Positions 7,514 through 15,662 of a stretch of 61,922 nucleotides of DNA are shown piece after piece. The translations under genes were made by a program, and so were the position numbers. The DNA comes from a virus. Position 1 is the stretch's first letter. Each line of letters begins with the position of its first letter. Location of the stretch: the IMG/VR virus record IMGVR_UViG_3300042356_001388, positions 1 through 61,922 of that record, one strand, 5' to 3'. The notes under the pieces are model-generated. The model was not told the DNA's origin, did no database searches, and saw only the letters and a program-made list of their open reading frames with translations.

Positions 7514-8809
7514 TTATCCTTCTGTTTGGAAAATATAGTAAGTTTCTCCTTGGAATTCAACCTCATGTTCATTTCCATCGTAAGATGATATTGTATGACC
7601 GAATCCGTCAGCATCAACCATACCTTGTGCCAAATCAGCTTTATTCACAAATTGGTCAAATTCAATCCCGTAATCTATCAATGTCGCCATCATATCATCA
7701 GCCTTATCATTTAACATTTCTTCAACTTTACTTTCAATTAAATCTTCAGAAACTGTCTTTTCACTATCTTTTAATTCATCAAGTTCTTCTCTTAATTCAT
7801 CTTCTTCATCTGAATCTATTTCAGAATCTTCTAATCTCGCTTCAATTACATCTATTCTCTCTTGCACTTCTTCACTATATTCAAAATCATCTTCATCAAA
7901 AATATATTCTATATTGTCTCTAACATACTCCTCTTCACCCTCTCTGAAGTAATCTCTAAACTCTTCCTCATCAATATAATCACCGACAAAATTTTTGTCC
8001 ATATTCTCAATTCCAACCTCATCAATGTAATCTTCAGCTCTGGATAATGCGGTCGCATTAGTGTCATCATAATCTCCAACCGCATATCTCTCATGACTCT
8101 CATTATCTTGGTGTAATACAGAAAATTCTAATAATTTATAATGTTTACCAATATAATTTAGATTATAAACATCAATTCTTTTTTCAATCTCTTCAATTTC
8201 TTCCGTTAAAGTTTCAACTTCAGAAACCAATTCATCATTTTCATCATATCCCTCAATACTTTCAATCTCCTCAATTCTATTTCTATATTGTTCTAATTTT
8301 TCATCATCACCAGGTTCTTTAGGTTCAAATTGTTCATACCGCACCAAATACTTAAATAAAGCATTTGCACATAACCCAACCATATCCAATTCAGAATTTT
8401 CATCCCATTCACCATCTTCTCTCTTTGATTGTTGTTCAGCAACTTTTGCCAAAAATTCTCGTCTTTCTCTCATCTTTCTCATTGGAGTGTCCCAATCTGC
8501 AATCCACCCACGACTTCTAATATCAACATTATCTAAGGAAGAAATTTTGGTTCTTGATATATCTAACCCTCCATTAATAACAATCGGACCCAAATCTTTC
8601 ACAGGTAGTCCTGATAAATCTAATTGTTTATTAATAATTATTTTTTTTCCTCTAAATTTAGGTATGTTATACAATAATCTACCATCGTAAGATACCATCT
8701 TTAAGTATCTTTTATACTCATCAGGAGTCAATTCAATATATTCAACATTGTCTTCTTCGTTAATTAAACTCAGACTTTGGTGTTCTGTTATGATAATTGT
8801 CTTGTTCAT
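7514..8809 (-). CDS. Acidic protein with LRR-like N-terminal segment, 431 aa
   Basis: Start MNKTIIITEHQ at 8809 is chosen because the TATTTAT motif ends five bases before it. Residues ~55-100 look like two or three leucine-rich repeats (KQLDLSGLPVKDLG, GGLDISRTKISSLD). The rest is extremely acidic and helical (EEIEEIEKRIDV, EEEFRDYFREGEEEYV, LEDSEIDSDEEDELREELDEL). It ends in a small beta region (EVEFQGETYYIFQTEG). The N-terminal IIITEHQ segment resembles the openings of other likely virion proteins here (11244-11819, 27504-29348). No enzymatic motif is seen; a virion-associated role is inferred. Confidence 0.6.
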   Translation of the reverse strand: MNKTIIITEHQSLSLINEEDNVEYIELTPDEYKRYLKMVSYDGRLLYNIPKFRGKKIIINKQLDLSGLPVKDLGPIVINGGLDISRTKISSLDNVDIRSRGWIADWDTPMRKMRERREFLAKVAEQQSKREDGEWDENSELDMVGLCANALFKYLVRYEQFEPKEPGDDEKLEQYRNRIEEIESIEGYDENDELVSEVETLTEEIEEIEKRIDVYNLNYIGKHYKLLEFSVLHQDNESHERYAVGDYDDTNATALSRAEDYIDEVGIENMDKNFVGDYIDEEEFRDYFREGEEEYVRDNIEYIFDEDDFEYSEEVQERIDVIEARLEDSEIDSDEEDELREELDELKDSEKTVSEDLIESKVEEMLNDKADDMMATLIDYGIEFDQFVNKADLAQGMVDADGFGHTISSYDGNEHEVEFQGETYYIFQTEG

Positions 8810-8814
8810 ATTTA

Positions 8815-8839
8815 ATAAATACTTCAAAGAACAAAGATA
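8815..8839 (-). promoter_or_regulatory. Tandem class B (TATTTAT) and class A (TATCTTTG) motifs
   Basis: On the minus strand TATTTAT (8821-8815) ends five bases before the ATG at 8809. TATCTTTG (8839-8832) lies 11 bases further upstream. The gene may be transcribed in both classes. No well-placed -33 box is seen for the TATCTTTG element. Confidence 0.45.
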
Positions 8840-8906
8840 TTATTTATTTACAAAAAAGAAAAAAATTTAGATATTTATACGTATAAACTTAAAAAAAATT
8901 ACTATT

Positions 8907-9059
8907 ATGGGATGCGGTTGCAAAAACAAACAAGTACCACAGGCGGAAGCACCACAAGCGGCACCTGTTCAAGAAAAAAATAACCCTAATTCTGCAAATG
9001 CAGTTCAAGAAGCTATTAAAAGCACTTTGAACAAGTATTACACTGTTTCAAAAAAATAA
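8907..9059 (+). CDS. Small Cys-start protein MGCGCKNK, 50 aa
   Basis: Begins MGCGCKNKQVPQAEAPQAAP, with two Cys close to the N-terminus, then an Ala/Pro-rich linker and a helical end (AVQEAIKSTLNKYYTVSKK). It is on the plus strand and is followed by a strong terminator. A TATTTAT motif (8872-8878) lies 28 bases upstream. The CxC start could bind metal; it is not a lipobox because no signal peptide precedes it. Role unknown; a minor virion component is possible. Confidence 0.6.
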   Translation: MGCGCKNKQVPQAEAPQAAPVQEKNNPNSANAVQEAIKSTLNKYYTVSKK

Positions 9060-9083
9060 TCTTAGTTGGGGTAAGGATTTTTT

Positions 9084-9108
9084 AAAGGGGGAGTTTTTCC
9101 CCTTTTTT
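9084..9108 (+). terminator. Rho-independent terminator after the MGCGC gene
   Basis: Stem AAAGGGG / CCCCTTT with an eight-base loop (GAGTTTTT), followed by more T on the plus strand. It separates the 50-aa gene from the next plus-strand gene. Confidence 0.8.
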
Positions 9109-9110
9109 AG

Positions 9111-9117
9111 TATTTAT
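9111..9117 (+). promoter_or_regulatory. Class B promoter motif TATTTAT (plus strand)
   Basis: TATTTAT directly after the terminator T-run and four bases before the ATG at 9122. It is a plus-strand example of the same orientation and spacing as the minus-strand copies. Confidence 0.5.
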
Positions 9118-9121
9118 ATTT

Positions 9122-10444
9122 ATGAAACATAAAGTAGGAAATAATATTATTATTAATGAGATTACAAACCAAAGAGAACAATCTAATAATTTTTGGTGTA
9201 ACACTTGGTATAAAGATATTTTAAATACTAAATCAAAAGTAGTAATGGAATCTGATGGTGACTTTTATATTTCCCACCCAAAATTAGATTTGGTTCCTTT
9301 ATATGAATCATGTGTCAAATACAAAACTATACCCAAATCCGTCAAAAAAATTAATGAGTCAGACAGTAGTATGACAGTAAAAGAAAAATGGATTTCAACT
9401 ATTGAGAGTATTAATGATGGTGATGAAAAAATAATTTCAAAAATTATACTCCACTTCAAAAATTTAGGTAACTTCATATCTACAATGTCTAAAATGGGTT
9501 TATTAGAATACTTTGACCCATTTTCAAATAATCTTGATGAATATCAAAATGAAATTTTTTACGCATTTTATGAACAAGATAATTCATTTATATGGAAAAT
9601 TATTGATAACTACTTATCTGATGTAACAAAAATAGATAATGATTATTATTTAGATGTTACAGATTTTGAGGATTTATCAGAGTTATTTAACTACCATAGG
9701 GGAGAAATTAGTCAGGGAGCAATTGCCGAAATTTTGTCAGGAGAATATGAAATGAACTACTGGAGCAATGTGACCGATGATGAATTTAGGGATGTCTATC
9801 AGGAATTAACACCTGAAAAAAAAGAATTAGTAAATAATAGAATTCGTGAAGAAATAAAAGATGAAACATTTGAGGTTACTCACCATACTCCATCATTATT
9901 TGATGAAATTGCTGAAAAACAAGGAACTGAAAGTGAGATAATAATAACGGATGAAGTAATAACTGATTTATTAGAAGATGAAGAAAGTATTGAGTATATA
10001 ATAAGTAACAAAGTAGACGATATTAAAAGTGATTTGTATATGATTTACGAAGGTTGTTATAGGGATACTTTAGTTGATGAATGGTATAATGATTTATGGA
10101 ATGAACTTGTTGGGTATGCAATTGACGATAAAACTCCAACTTGGGGAACTTATCAAAGAGAAACTTGGGATAAGGAAGGTAAAAGGGTTACAAAAACCTA
10201 TGATGTTCGTAAATATAAAGTTACTAATTGTCTTCGTGACGTAGCTGTTGAGTTTTTAACCGTAAATAAAGAAAAAACATACTCCGACAATACATTTACT
10301 TGGTGGGGAAATTATATGGGTATTCTTAAAGCATTGATTAATGATGGTGATAGAAGTCATGTAAGTACTCCTCGTTTGGATGACTGGCCCGATTCTAGCA
10401 AAGTGTCAAAGTGTGTTAATGAAAATATTGGTGACTATTTCTAA
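9122..10444 (+). CDS. Hypothetical protein, 440 aa, possible virion protein
   Basis: Acidic protein without recognised catalytic motifs. Its N-terminus (MKHKVGNNIIINEITNQ) has a hydrophobic IIINE element resembling the start of other likely virion proteins in the window. The middle is acidic and helical (EIAEKQGTESEII, ITDLLEDEESIEYI). The C-terminal part is aromatic (TPTWGTYQRETWDKEG, FTWWGNYMGILKALI). It is one of only five plus-strand genes and has its own TATTTAT start motif. A structural role is inferred from context only. Confidence 0.6.
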   Translation: MKHKVGNNIIINEITNQREQSNNFWCNTWYKDILNTKSKVVMESDGDFYISHPKLDLVPLYESCVKYKTIPKSVKKINESDSSMTVKEKWISTIESINDGDEKIISKIILHFKNLGNFISTMSKMGLLEYFDPFSNNLDEYQNEIFYAFYEQDNSFIWKIIDNYLSDVTKIDNDYYLDVTDFEDLSELFNYHRGEISQGAIAEILSGEYEMNYWSNVTDDEFRDVYQELTPEKKELVNNRIREEIKDETFEVTHHTPSLFDEIAEKQGTESEIIITDEVITDLLEDEESIEYIISNKVDDIKSDLYMIYEGCYRDTLVDEWYNDLWNELVGYAIDDKTPTWGTYQRETWDKEGKRVTKTYDVRKYKVTNCLRDVAVEFLTVNKEKTYSDNTFTWWGNYMGILKALINDGDRSHVSTPRLDDWPDSSKVSKCVNENIGDYF

Positions 10445-10485
10445 TTAACTATTTAACCATAATTTTATATTTCATATTTTTTAAT

Positions 10486-11247
10486 ATGAAATTATTCCAC
10501 TTGAATTCAAGATACGGTATCGTTAATCTGATTTCCGATTTAATACTCACAGAACTTAATAAAACAAAAAATTATAATACAGTAGTTCAAGTAACTGACT
10601 GTGGTAATTTTTATGTTATCAATGGTAAAACTGAATCAAAAGATATTCTTGATTTAGATGTAATTAGACAAACACTAATTAATAACTTTAAGGATATATC
10701 AGATTGGTCAAAAAACATTAATTTCATTGACCTAATTGAATACGATGTTGAATTAAATAAACCGTCCCATCTGTATATTGATAAGTTATATTATTCTGAA
10801 AGACCTTCATATTCACAAGAACAAATTAACCACTACAGGAACAATACTGACTTCTTATACTGTGAACAAAACTTTGATTTATATGTATCAAAGAAAGATT
10901 CAATAGATAATACTTTATCAATCAGTTCTTCATTCCCATACGGATATTCTTATTCTATGGGTAGAAATTTACTATGTTATAGTGAGTACATTATGTATAA
11001 CATTGGTGGGATTAAAAACTTAGATGTGGTTGGTATTGAGTATGATTTAACAGGTCTTGAAATTGACTTCATATTTTCAGGGAATAGTTACGTTAAATCC
11101 GAAATATTCAAATCAATGATTAAGGATTACTTTGATTTTGATTTCTCAAGATTTGAATATAACAGCTACATAAAAGAAATAATGGACCCATTGGGTCCAA
11201 AATCTTGGTTGGTTAGAGATGTAAAATCGGAAATTGTAATGTTTTAA
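10486..11247 (+). CDS. Hypothetical protein, 253 aa
   Basis: Starts MKLFHLNSRYGIVNLISDLI. The first 70 residues (TDCGNFYVINGKTESKDILDLDVIRQTLIN) faintly recall the opening of S-adenosylmethionine synthetase, but the catalytic His/Lys and P-loop motifs are absent, so I do not call it that. The rest is rich in Tyr and Ser. The stop overlaps the stop of the convergent minus-strand gene by four bases. No function is assigned. Confidence 0.55.
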   Translation: MKLFHLNSRYGIVNLISDLILTELNKTKNYNTVVQVTDCGNFYVINGKTESKDILDLDVIRQTLINNFKDISDWSKNINFIDLIEYDVELNKPSHLYIDKLYYSERPSYSQEQINHYRNNTDFLYCEQNFDLYVSKKDSIDNTLSISSSFPYGYSYSMGRNLLCYSEYIMYNIGGIKNLDVVGIEYDLTGLEIDFIFSGNSYVKSEIFKSMIKDYFDFDFSRFEYNSYIKEIMDPLGPKSWLVRDVKSEIVMF

Positions 11248-11819
11248 CTTCCGTAAGGGTTCATAAACGAGCCAGGTGATGTATTTGAACCACTAGAATA
11301 AGGATTCATAAATGAACCTGAATTATTTGATTTTTTTATCTCTACTTTTTTTGGTTCTTCAATTTTATTATTATCTATAGATTTTTTAATAGTATCTTCA
11401 ATATTCTTGGTAATCTCTTTAGATTTTGAACCTCCGTCACAAAAAGATTTCATTTCAGGATTAGAATATTCAGGATTTTTGTTAATTAAATAACATAACA
11501 TATTCTTAGCAACCTCAGGTCTATCGTTTATGTATTCATCAAATTTTTTATTAACCATTTGTTTTGCAGTTCCAGATAATGCATTATTTTTTCTTAAATA
11601 AAGAACCGCTTGGTCAATTTGTGAAATGTCATCAGATGTTAATCCAGGTGCCGATTTCATTTTTTCTAAACCATCAGCAATTTCGCCATAACTCTTAGAC
11701 ATAAAATCATTTTTAAATTTCATCATTGATTGCTGGTCTTCAGAAATACCCTCAATTAATAAATTATAATTAGATAAAATGTTTTGTTTTTCAGATTCTG
11801 ATAAAATAATTCTTTTCAT
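11244..11819 (-). CDS. Hypothetical protein with IILSES N-terminus and GSFMNPY repeats, 191 aa
   Basis: Begins MKRIILSESEKQNILSNYNL, an Ile/Leu-rich leader resembling those of other likely virion proteins here. A helical middle follows (DGLEKMKSAPGLTSDD; VNKKFDEYINDRPEVAKNML). The end is low-complexity with two copies of GSFMNPY. A TATTTAT motif sits four bases before ATG. It looks like a phage assembly or internal virion protein with a sticky C-terminal tail, but no domain family is recognised. Confidence 0.6.
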   Translation of the reverse strand: MKRIILSESEKQNILSNYNLLIEGISEDQQSMMKFKNDFMSKSYGEIADGLEKMKSAPGLTSDDISQIDQAVLYLRKNNALSGTAKQMVNKKFDEYINDRPEVAKNMLCYLINKNPEYSNPEMKSFCDGGSKSKEITKNIEDTIKKSIDNNKIEEPKKVEIKKSNNSGSFMNPYSSGSNTSPGSFMNPYGS

Positions 11820-11823
11820 ACAA

Positions 11824-11830
11824 ATAAATA
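11824..11830 (-). promoter_or_regulatory. Class B promoter motif TATTTAT
   Basis: TATTTAT on the minus strand, four bases before the ATG at 11819. It sits directly beside the stop codon of the upstream gene. Confidence 0.5.
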
Positions 11831-12358
11831 TTATACCCTTTTAGAATATCCTACAATTTGGTAAAAATCTTTCTTACCCTCACAGTATTCTTTAACCAAT
11901 ACCAATAGGTTTCTGAACATAAACGCATCTGGTGTTTGTTTTTCACATTTGGAGAATAACTCAATAAATGTGGTTAAAACCTGTAATGGATAATATCCTC
12001 TATCCTCTAACATAATATGGTCAAACCACATTTTTGTGGGACACTGTAACTTATATGAGTTTCTTTCCTCTTCGGTTTTGAAGGGTTCGCATTCATCATA
12101 AAGTTTAATCATATCTTCAACATATAATTTTACTCTACCTTTATCGTATTGAGCTTTGGTAATCAAATCAACAATCCAATGAGTATGTGACGGAGTTCGT
12201 AACCGTTTACCTTCTTCCTTATGTTTCACAATAAAATCTAAATCGGGACGAGCACCTCTACCTCCCTGATAGATAGCAATTGTATTTTTTTTATCAACTT
12301 GCCAGTATGTCAAAGGGGTGTAAACCACCCCTTTCTTTTTAAATGTCAATTCTTTCAT
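11831..12358 (-). CDS. Hypothetical protein, 175 aa
   Basis: Contains a conserved-looking motif cluster AIYQGGRGARPDLDFIVKHK, SHTHWIVDLITKAQYD and ALMW-like helical segments (FRNLLVLVKEYCEG). It lies nine bases downstream of the glutaredoxin gene in the same operon. I do not recognise the family. The many charged and aromatic residues suggest a compact folded protein. Confidence 0.65.
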   Translation of the reverse strand: MKELTFKKKGVVYTPLTYWQVDKKNTIAIYQGGRGARPDLDFIVKHKEEGKRLRTPSHTHWIVDLITKAQYDKGRVKLYVEDMIKLYDECEPFKTEEERNSYKLQCPTKMWFDHIMLEDRGYYPLQVLTTFIELFSKCEKQTPDAFMFRNLLVLVKEYCEGKKDFYQIVGYSKRV

Positions 12359-12367
12359 TTTGCTAAT

Positions 12368-12646
12368 TTACAGCAAATTTTTGACTTTTTCAATACCCTC
12401 TTCAATTGTTTTATAATCCCTATCAGGAGCCATTGGTGTAATCCTTTGTTCGGGATTATCCTCATCAATAACCATTAATGCCGGGACAAATTCATTACCT
12501 TCAACTAATTCCATAAACATTTTATACTCTTCTTCATGTTCTTCAATGTCCATGTTTATGAAAGGAATGTTTTCCTCATTTAATTTGTCCTTCATAATCT
12601 GACAGAATGGACAACTCTTCATTGAAAAAACAACTAACTCTTTCAT
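12368..12646 (-). CDS. Glutaredoxin-like protein
   Basis: 92 residues with the redox motif CPFC (MKSCPFCQIMKDKL) after the first strand, INMDIEEHEEE and a conserved FVPALMVID strand (the cis-Pro loop). It reduces disulphides, for example in phage ribonucleotide reductase, although no reductase is in this window. Its ATG overlaps the stop of the thioredoxin gene upstream (ATGA), giving a coupled pair. The family is clear; the partner is inferred. Confidence 0.85.
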   Translation of the reverse strand: MKELVVFSMKSCPFCQIMKDKLNEENIPFINMDIEEHEEEYKMFMELVEGNEFVPALMVIDEDNPEQRITPMAPDRDYKTIEEGIEKVKNLL

Positions 12647-12960
12647 AGTGTAGAATAAAAATCAAGGATTTGTTTATCGCTAATAAGTCCTACTTTTCTT
12701 CCAACTTCTTTACCTTCTTTGAATGCAATTAATACTGGTACCCCTCTGATATTGAAACTTTTAGCATACTCCACATCAGAATCAATGTCAAATCTAAAGG
12801 TCTGAATAGATGGGTATTGTTCGTTTAATTCTTTGTCAACTCCGTTGAATACTTCGGTTAACATTCTACATGGTCCGCACCAATCAGCTTCAAATTTAAC
12901 TACGAAAGTTCCATTACTTTCTAAATTTCTAACCACTTCTTCTTTGATTACTTTTTTCAT
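12643..12960 (-). CDS. trxA: Thioredoxin
   Basis: 105 residues, the normal thioredoxin length. The sequence has VVKFEADWCGPCRMLTEVF (canonical WCGPC), RFDIDSDVEYAKSFNIRGVPVLIAFKEGKEV with the cis-Pro, and a C-terminal helix. It overlaps the genes on both sides by four bases (ATGA). Phage thioredoxins can serve ribonucleotide reduction or act as polymerase processivity factors; which applies here cannot be read from the window. Confidence 0.93.
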   Translation of the reverse strand: MKKVIKEEVVRNLESNGTFVVKFEADWCGPCRMLTEVFNGVDKELNEQYPSIQTFRFDIDSDVEYAKSFNIRGVPVLIAFKEGKEVGRKVGLISDKQILDFYSTL

Positions 12961-13274
12961 TTTTGTTTAAATATAGAATTTATGAAAATCTTGAGCTCTT
13001 CAAGTTTTGACTCAGGATAATATATTTTAAGACTTGAGTATACCTCATTTTCATTTCGTGTAAAATATAAATAGTATGTTTTCACTTGAAAAACCATATC
13101 ATAGTAATAAACTTGACCATCTTGATATTTTGTATTAGCAATAAAAATAGGATACTTTTCCTTCAATTTTTGGATTATTTCAGGACTCACTAAATCAACA
13201 TAAGTCATTTCAGATAAAATACTTGTGTCTATTTTATCTAAAAGAGTAAATTGTTTGTTGTCTTGTCGTTCCAT
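12957..13274 (-). CDS. Hypothetical protein, 105 aa
   Basis: Small alpha/beta protein (KLKEKYPIFIANTKYQDGQVYYYDMVFQVKTYYLYFTRNE). The start overlaps the PcfJ-like gene by 37 bases; a later Met (MTYVDL) would remove the overlap. The stop couples to thioredoxin. No domain is recognised. Confidence 0.6.
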   Translation of the reverse strand: MERQDNKQFTLLDKIDTSILSEMTYVDLVSPEIIQKLKEKYPIFIANTKYQDGQVYYYDMVFQVKTYYLYFTRNENEVYSSLKIYYPESKLEELKIFINSIFKQK

Positions 13275-14962
13275 TTAAAAATACCTTTTTCTTCCACTAA
13301 TGATAACTCTTCGTTACCATAAAATCTTTCTTTTATTAATTTTGGAGTTTCAAAATCATCCATCAAACTATTCAAATATGAATCAAACATTTGACAAACG
13401 TTTTCTAACTCATCAGGTAGTGATTGGTTAAATCTTATTCTACTCTGAACTCTATTTAATCTTAATCTATTATTTCTTTTTGTCAACTTATATTCCAAAC
13501 TAGCTCTATCATCTGAATCAGGTTCTCCGATTCTAAATGAAATAATCATACTTGGACTTTCAACATAAGTTCTCACACAATTTGATTGAACAACTGATTC
13601 TAGTATGTAATCCTTATTTTCTTCAAGTAACACTGGGTAATATTGTTGTCCGTTATATTCAAAAACCTCATTAACACTCTCTTTGAATTTTTCACCGTAT
13701 TTCCTGTTAACAGATAGAACATTTTTCAACTTGGAGTACTCTGTTGAGTAGTCAACGTGTTCTTCTCTGAATGATTTAAGGTCATATGATTTCCACTCAA
13801 CATCCGTTTCCATTTCTTCTTTCAAAAATTTATAAAATCTTAAATGGTCTAACAAAGTTGCAATATCAACAGATGAGTTTTCAATATGTTCTATTAAAAC
13901 TATTTTAAAAAAATTGTTATATTCTTTTTTAGAACAATTATTTATAAAGTATTTAAGTCCGTAAGAATCTAATGTAAGACCATAATAAGACATTTCTAAT
14001 AACTTTTTTAATTGGTTATCAGTAATTTTTTTAAGAATATCTTCACCGAAAGTTTCACTAAATGCTTTTATTGCATGGGTGTGTATTTGAGAATCAATAC
14101 TATGTAATACACGTTTTATTTTTTTACCAGTTAGACCATATTTTAACATAATTCCGTCGACTAGATTTCTACCTGATTTTTTAAGTAATCGCGAATCAAC
14201 TCTGTTAAGAGACATATAATGTTCAAAATTATCAGGATACTTGATATTACGTTTAGTTAGATAATATTTGAAAAACTTCTCCCCCTCACCCAAATAACAA
14301 TTTTCGTTGAAGAACTCTGGGTCAATCTCAGAAATAAACTTATTCCACGATAATGTTTTTGCCGATATAGCACTAACGATTATTTCATCAGAACATATTG
14401 GGTCAACTTGGGCATAGTAATTAGCTTTAAGATTTTCACAAGTAGTGTGTAATGCAGCGTAAAACCTTTTGGCCGCCTCAAACCTGTTTCTCTTTATGGT
14501 TGACGACCTTTTGTGTCTTACTTTGGTAGTTGTCCCGTAGAATAAGTCATTTGTTTTTTTATTGTATGTAAGATAAATACAATTAGGTGATTTCTTAAAG
14601 TATTTCTTACCAAATCCTCTTCGTTTAGTAAAGTCAAATAATTTAATTGATACCTTATCGTCATATTTTTCAACCACAATAGTTACCCTACGAATGTAAC
14701 TTTCACAACTAGTGTTACCATAGTTTTTGATTAGGGTTTCTTCGGTTCTATCTGATTTACCTAATGTATAATATTCTCCATCTTTTTCGTAACGAACCAT
14801 ATATGATTTCGCACCAAAAATATCATTCTCATCAGGTAAATCTTTATCATCAACTTTATCAAAAAATTGAGTAAAGTATTGAGGTAAAACAACTTTAAAA
14901 ATAACTTCCGTTGTTTTTTCTGACTGAGATGTAGTTTCCTTTGTAATATCCGAATGTTTCAT
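13238..14962 (-). CDS. PcfJ-like protein
   Basis: 574 residues from MKHSDITKE at 14962. That start is favoured by a TATATTTG promoter box 22 bases upstream. The N-terminal half has a strongly basic patch (KRRGFGKKYFKKSP; TKVRHKRSSTIKRNRFEAA). The C-terminal part matches the PcfJ pattern: a conserved Cys in VVQSNCVRTYVESPSMIISF, then ASLEYKLTKRNNRLRLNRVQ and SLPDELENV. PcfJ-family proteins are common on plasmids and in phages; their function is not settled. The call rests on the C-terminal motif order only. Confidence 0.5.
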   Translation of the reverse strand: MKHSDITKETTSQSEKTTEVIFKVVLPQYFTQFFDKVDDKDLPDENDIFGAKSYMVRYEKDGEYYTLGKSDRTEETLIKNYGNTSCESYIRRVTIVVEKYDDKVSIKLFDFTKRRGFGKKYFKKSPNCIYLTYNKKTNDLFYGTTTKVRHKRSSTIKRNRFEAAKRFYAALHTTCENLKANYYAQVDPICSDEIIVSAISAKTLSWNKFISEIDPEFFNENCYLGEGEKFFKYYLTKRNIKYPDNFEHYMSLNRVDSRLLKKSGRNLVDGIMLKYGLTGKKIKRVLHSIDSQIHTHAIKAFSETFGEDILKKITDNQLKKLLEMSYYGLTLDSYGLKYFINNCSKKEYNNFFKIVLIEHIENSSVDIATLLDHLRFYKFLKEEMETDVEWKSYDLKSFREEHVDYSTEYSKLKNVLSVNRKYGEKFKESVNEVFEYNGQQYYPVLLEENKDYILESVVQSNCVRTYVESPSMIISFRIGEPDSDDRASLEYKLTKRNNRLRLNRVQSRIRFNQSLPDELENVCQMFDSYLNSLMDDFETPKLIKERFYGNEELSLVEEKGIFKWNDKTTNNLLF

Positions 14963-15056
14963 CATCAAATTCTTTATGTGGTACAAATATACTTAAATCA
15001 ATTGGTATTTCCTGAAAAAAAGATTCATTTGGGAATCTAACTTTCACTTTCGTCAT
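14895..15056 (-). CDS. Small hypothetical protein, 53 aa
   Basis: Starts MTKVKVRFPNESFFQEIPID and ends YKGNYISVRKNNGSYF. It overlaps the previous gene's stop by 20 bases and the PcfJ-like start by 68 bases in another frame. The overlap lowers confidence, but the amino-acid pattern (alternating hydrophobics, a beta-strand opening) looks like a real small phage protein. Confidence 0.45.
   Translation of the reverse strand: MTKVKVRFPNESFFQEIPIDLSIFVPHKEFDDETFGYYKGNYISVRKNNGSYF
14984..14991 (-). promoter_or_regulatory. Class A promoter -7 box TATATTTG
   Basis: TAnnTTTG on the minus strand, 21 bases before the ATG of the PcfJ-like gene, inside the 53-aa ORF. No good -33 box was seen. Confidence 0.4.
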
Positions 15057-15249
15057 CTCTGACACATTGTTCTGCAAGTTTTTTTCCATATTCAGAGTTT
15101 CTTGTAAAAGGGTTATCGTAACATAAATCTTCGTTGTCCTTATACACAGCCCACCACCATTTCTGCGGACCCATCTGTTCTACACGAAGAATGTAATTCT
15201 TGTATAGACCAATGTAGTTATCATTGTCTTGTAATTTCCACTCTACCAT
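15037..15249 (-). CDS. Small Trp-rich hypothetical protein, 70 aa
   Basis: Contains MVEWKLQDNDNYIGLYKNYI and GPQKWWWAVYKDNEDLC, a compact beta-type pattern, and a helical end (YGKKLAEQCVRDDESES). It overlaps the end of the membrane protein gene by 29 bases. No family is recognised. Confidence 0.6.
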   Translation of the reverse strand: MVEWKLQDNDNYIGLYKNYILRVEQMGPQKWWWAVYKDNEDLCYDNPFTRNSEYGKKLAEQCVRDDESES

Positions 15250-15610
15250 TCTTATTAGTTATATCATCATTATCGTTTATGTAAAACGCAATATCACCAA
15301 CCTTTGGTTTCTTATTGGTGTAGAACATCACACCATTCTCAGTAACTACTTGCCATTTAGGAGTATCTTTTTCATACGATTTTTCAACACTCACAACTTT
15401 AATTGGCCAAAGGTTATCCCCTTTTTGTTCAACAATTGTTGTGTCATTAACAACTGGTTCATCAACGTTCTTTTGAATCTTCAATTCATTCTTTGGAGGA
15501 GTTGGTCTCTCATACAGATTAAAGGAGATATAAGTTAAAAGGATTCCAAATACAATTAATGCCGTTATAAAGAATCCAAACATAAATTTATTGAGGTCAA
15601 AGTTTTTCAT
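15221..15610 (-). CDS. Membrane-anchored hypothetical protein, 129 aa
   Basis: Start MKNFDLNKFMFGFF at 15610 is fixed by a TACATTTG box four bases upstream. One transmembrane segment lies at residues ~9-28 (FFITALIVFGILLTYISF). A soluble domain follows with a beta pattern (WPIKVVSVEK, WQVVTENGVMFYTN, VGDIAFYI). It is probably anchored in the inner membrane with a small domain on one face. Function unknown. Confidence 0.7.
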   Translation of the reverse strand: MKNFDLNKFMFGFFITALIVFGILLTYISFNLYERPTPPKNELKIQKNVDEPVVNDTTIVEQKGDNLWPIKVVSVEKSYEKDTPKWQVVTENGVMFYTNKKPKVGDIAFYINDNDDITNKNGRVEITRQ

Positions 15611-15614
15611 ACCA

Positions 15615-15646
15615 CAAATGTAAAACAAAAAACCCGATTTATCAAA
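15615..15646 (-). promoter_or_regulatory. Class A promoter, TTTG-N20-TACATTTG
   Basis: On the minus strand TACATTTG (15622-15615) ends four bases before the ATG at 15610. A TTTG box (15646-15643) sits 20 bases upstream, within the loop of the adjacent terminator. Good match to the Bacteroidota consensus. Confidence 0.6.
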
Positions 15647-15662
15647 CCGGGTTTCTTTTTTT
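15629..15662 (-). terminator. Terminator of the two-component operon
   Basis: On the minus strand AAACCCGGTTT pairs with AAATCGGGTTT (one G-T pair) around a short loop, followed by a T-rich tract. It lies right after the stop of 15663-16172, closing the signalling operon. Confidence 0.8.

Noticed and set aside
7585-8103. Plus-strand and alternative minus-strand ORFs in the acidic protein gene
   Set aside because: They mirror the repeated acidic codons of the real 431-aa gene and lack any independent start signal.
10486-11247. S-adenosylmethionine synthetase
   Set aside because: The first 70 residues faintly resemble the family's N-terminus, but the catalytic and P-loop motifs are absent and the length is too short.
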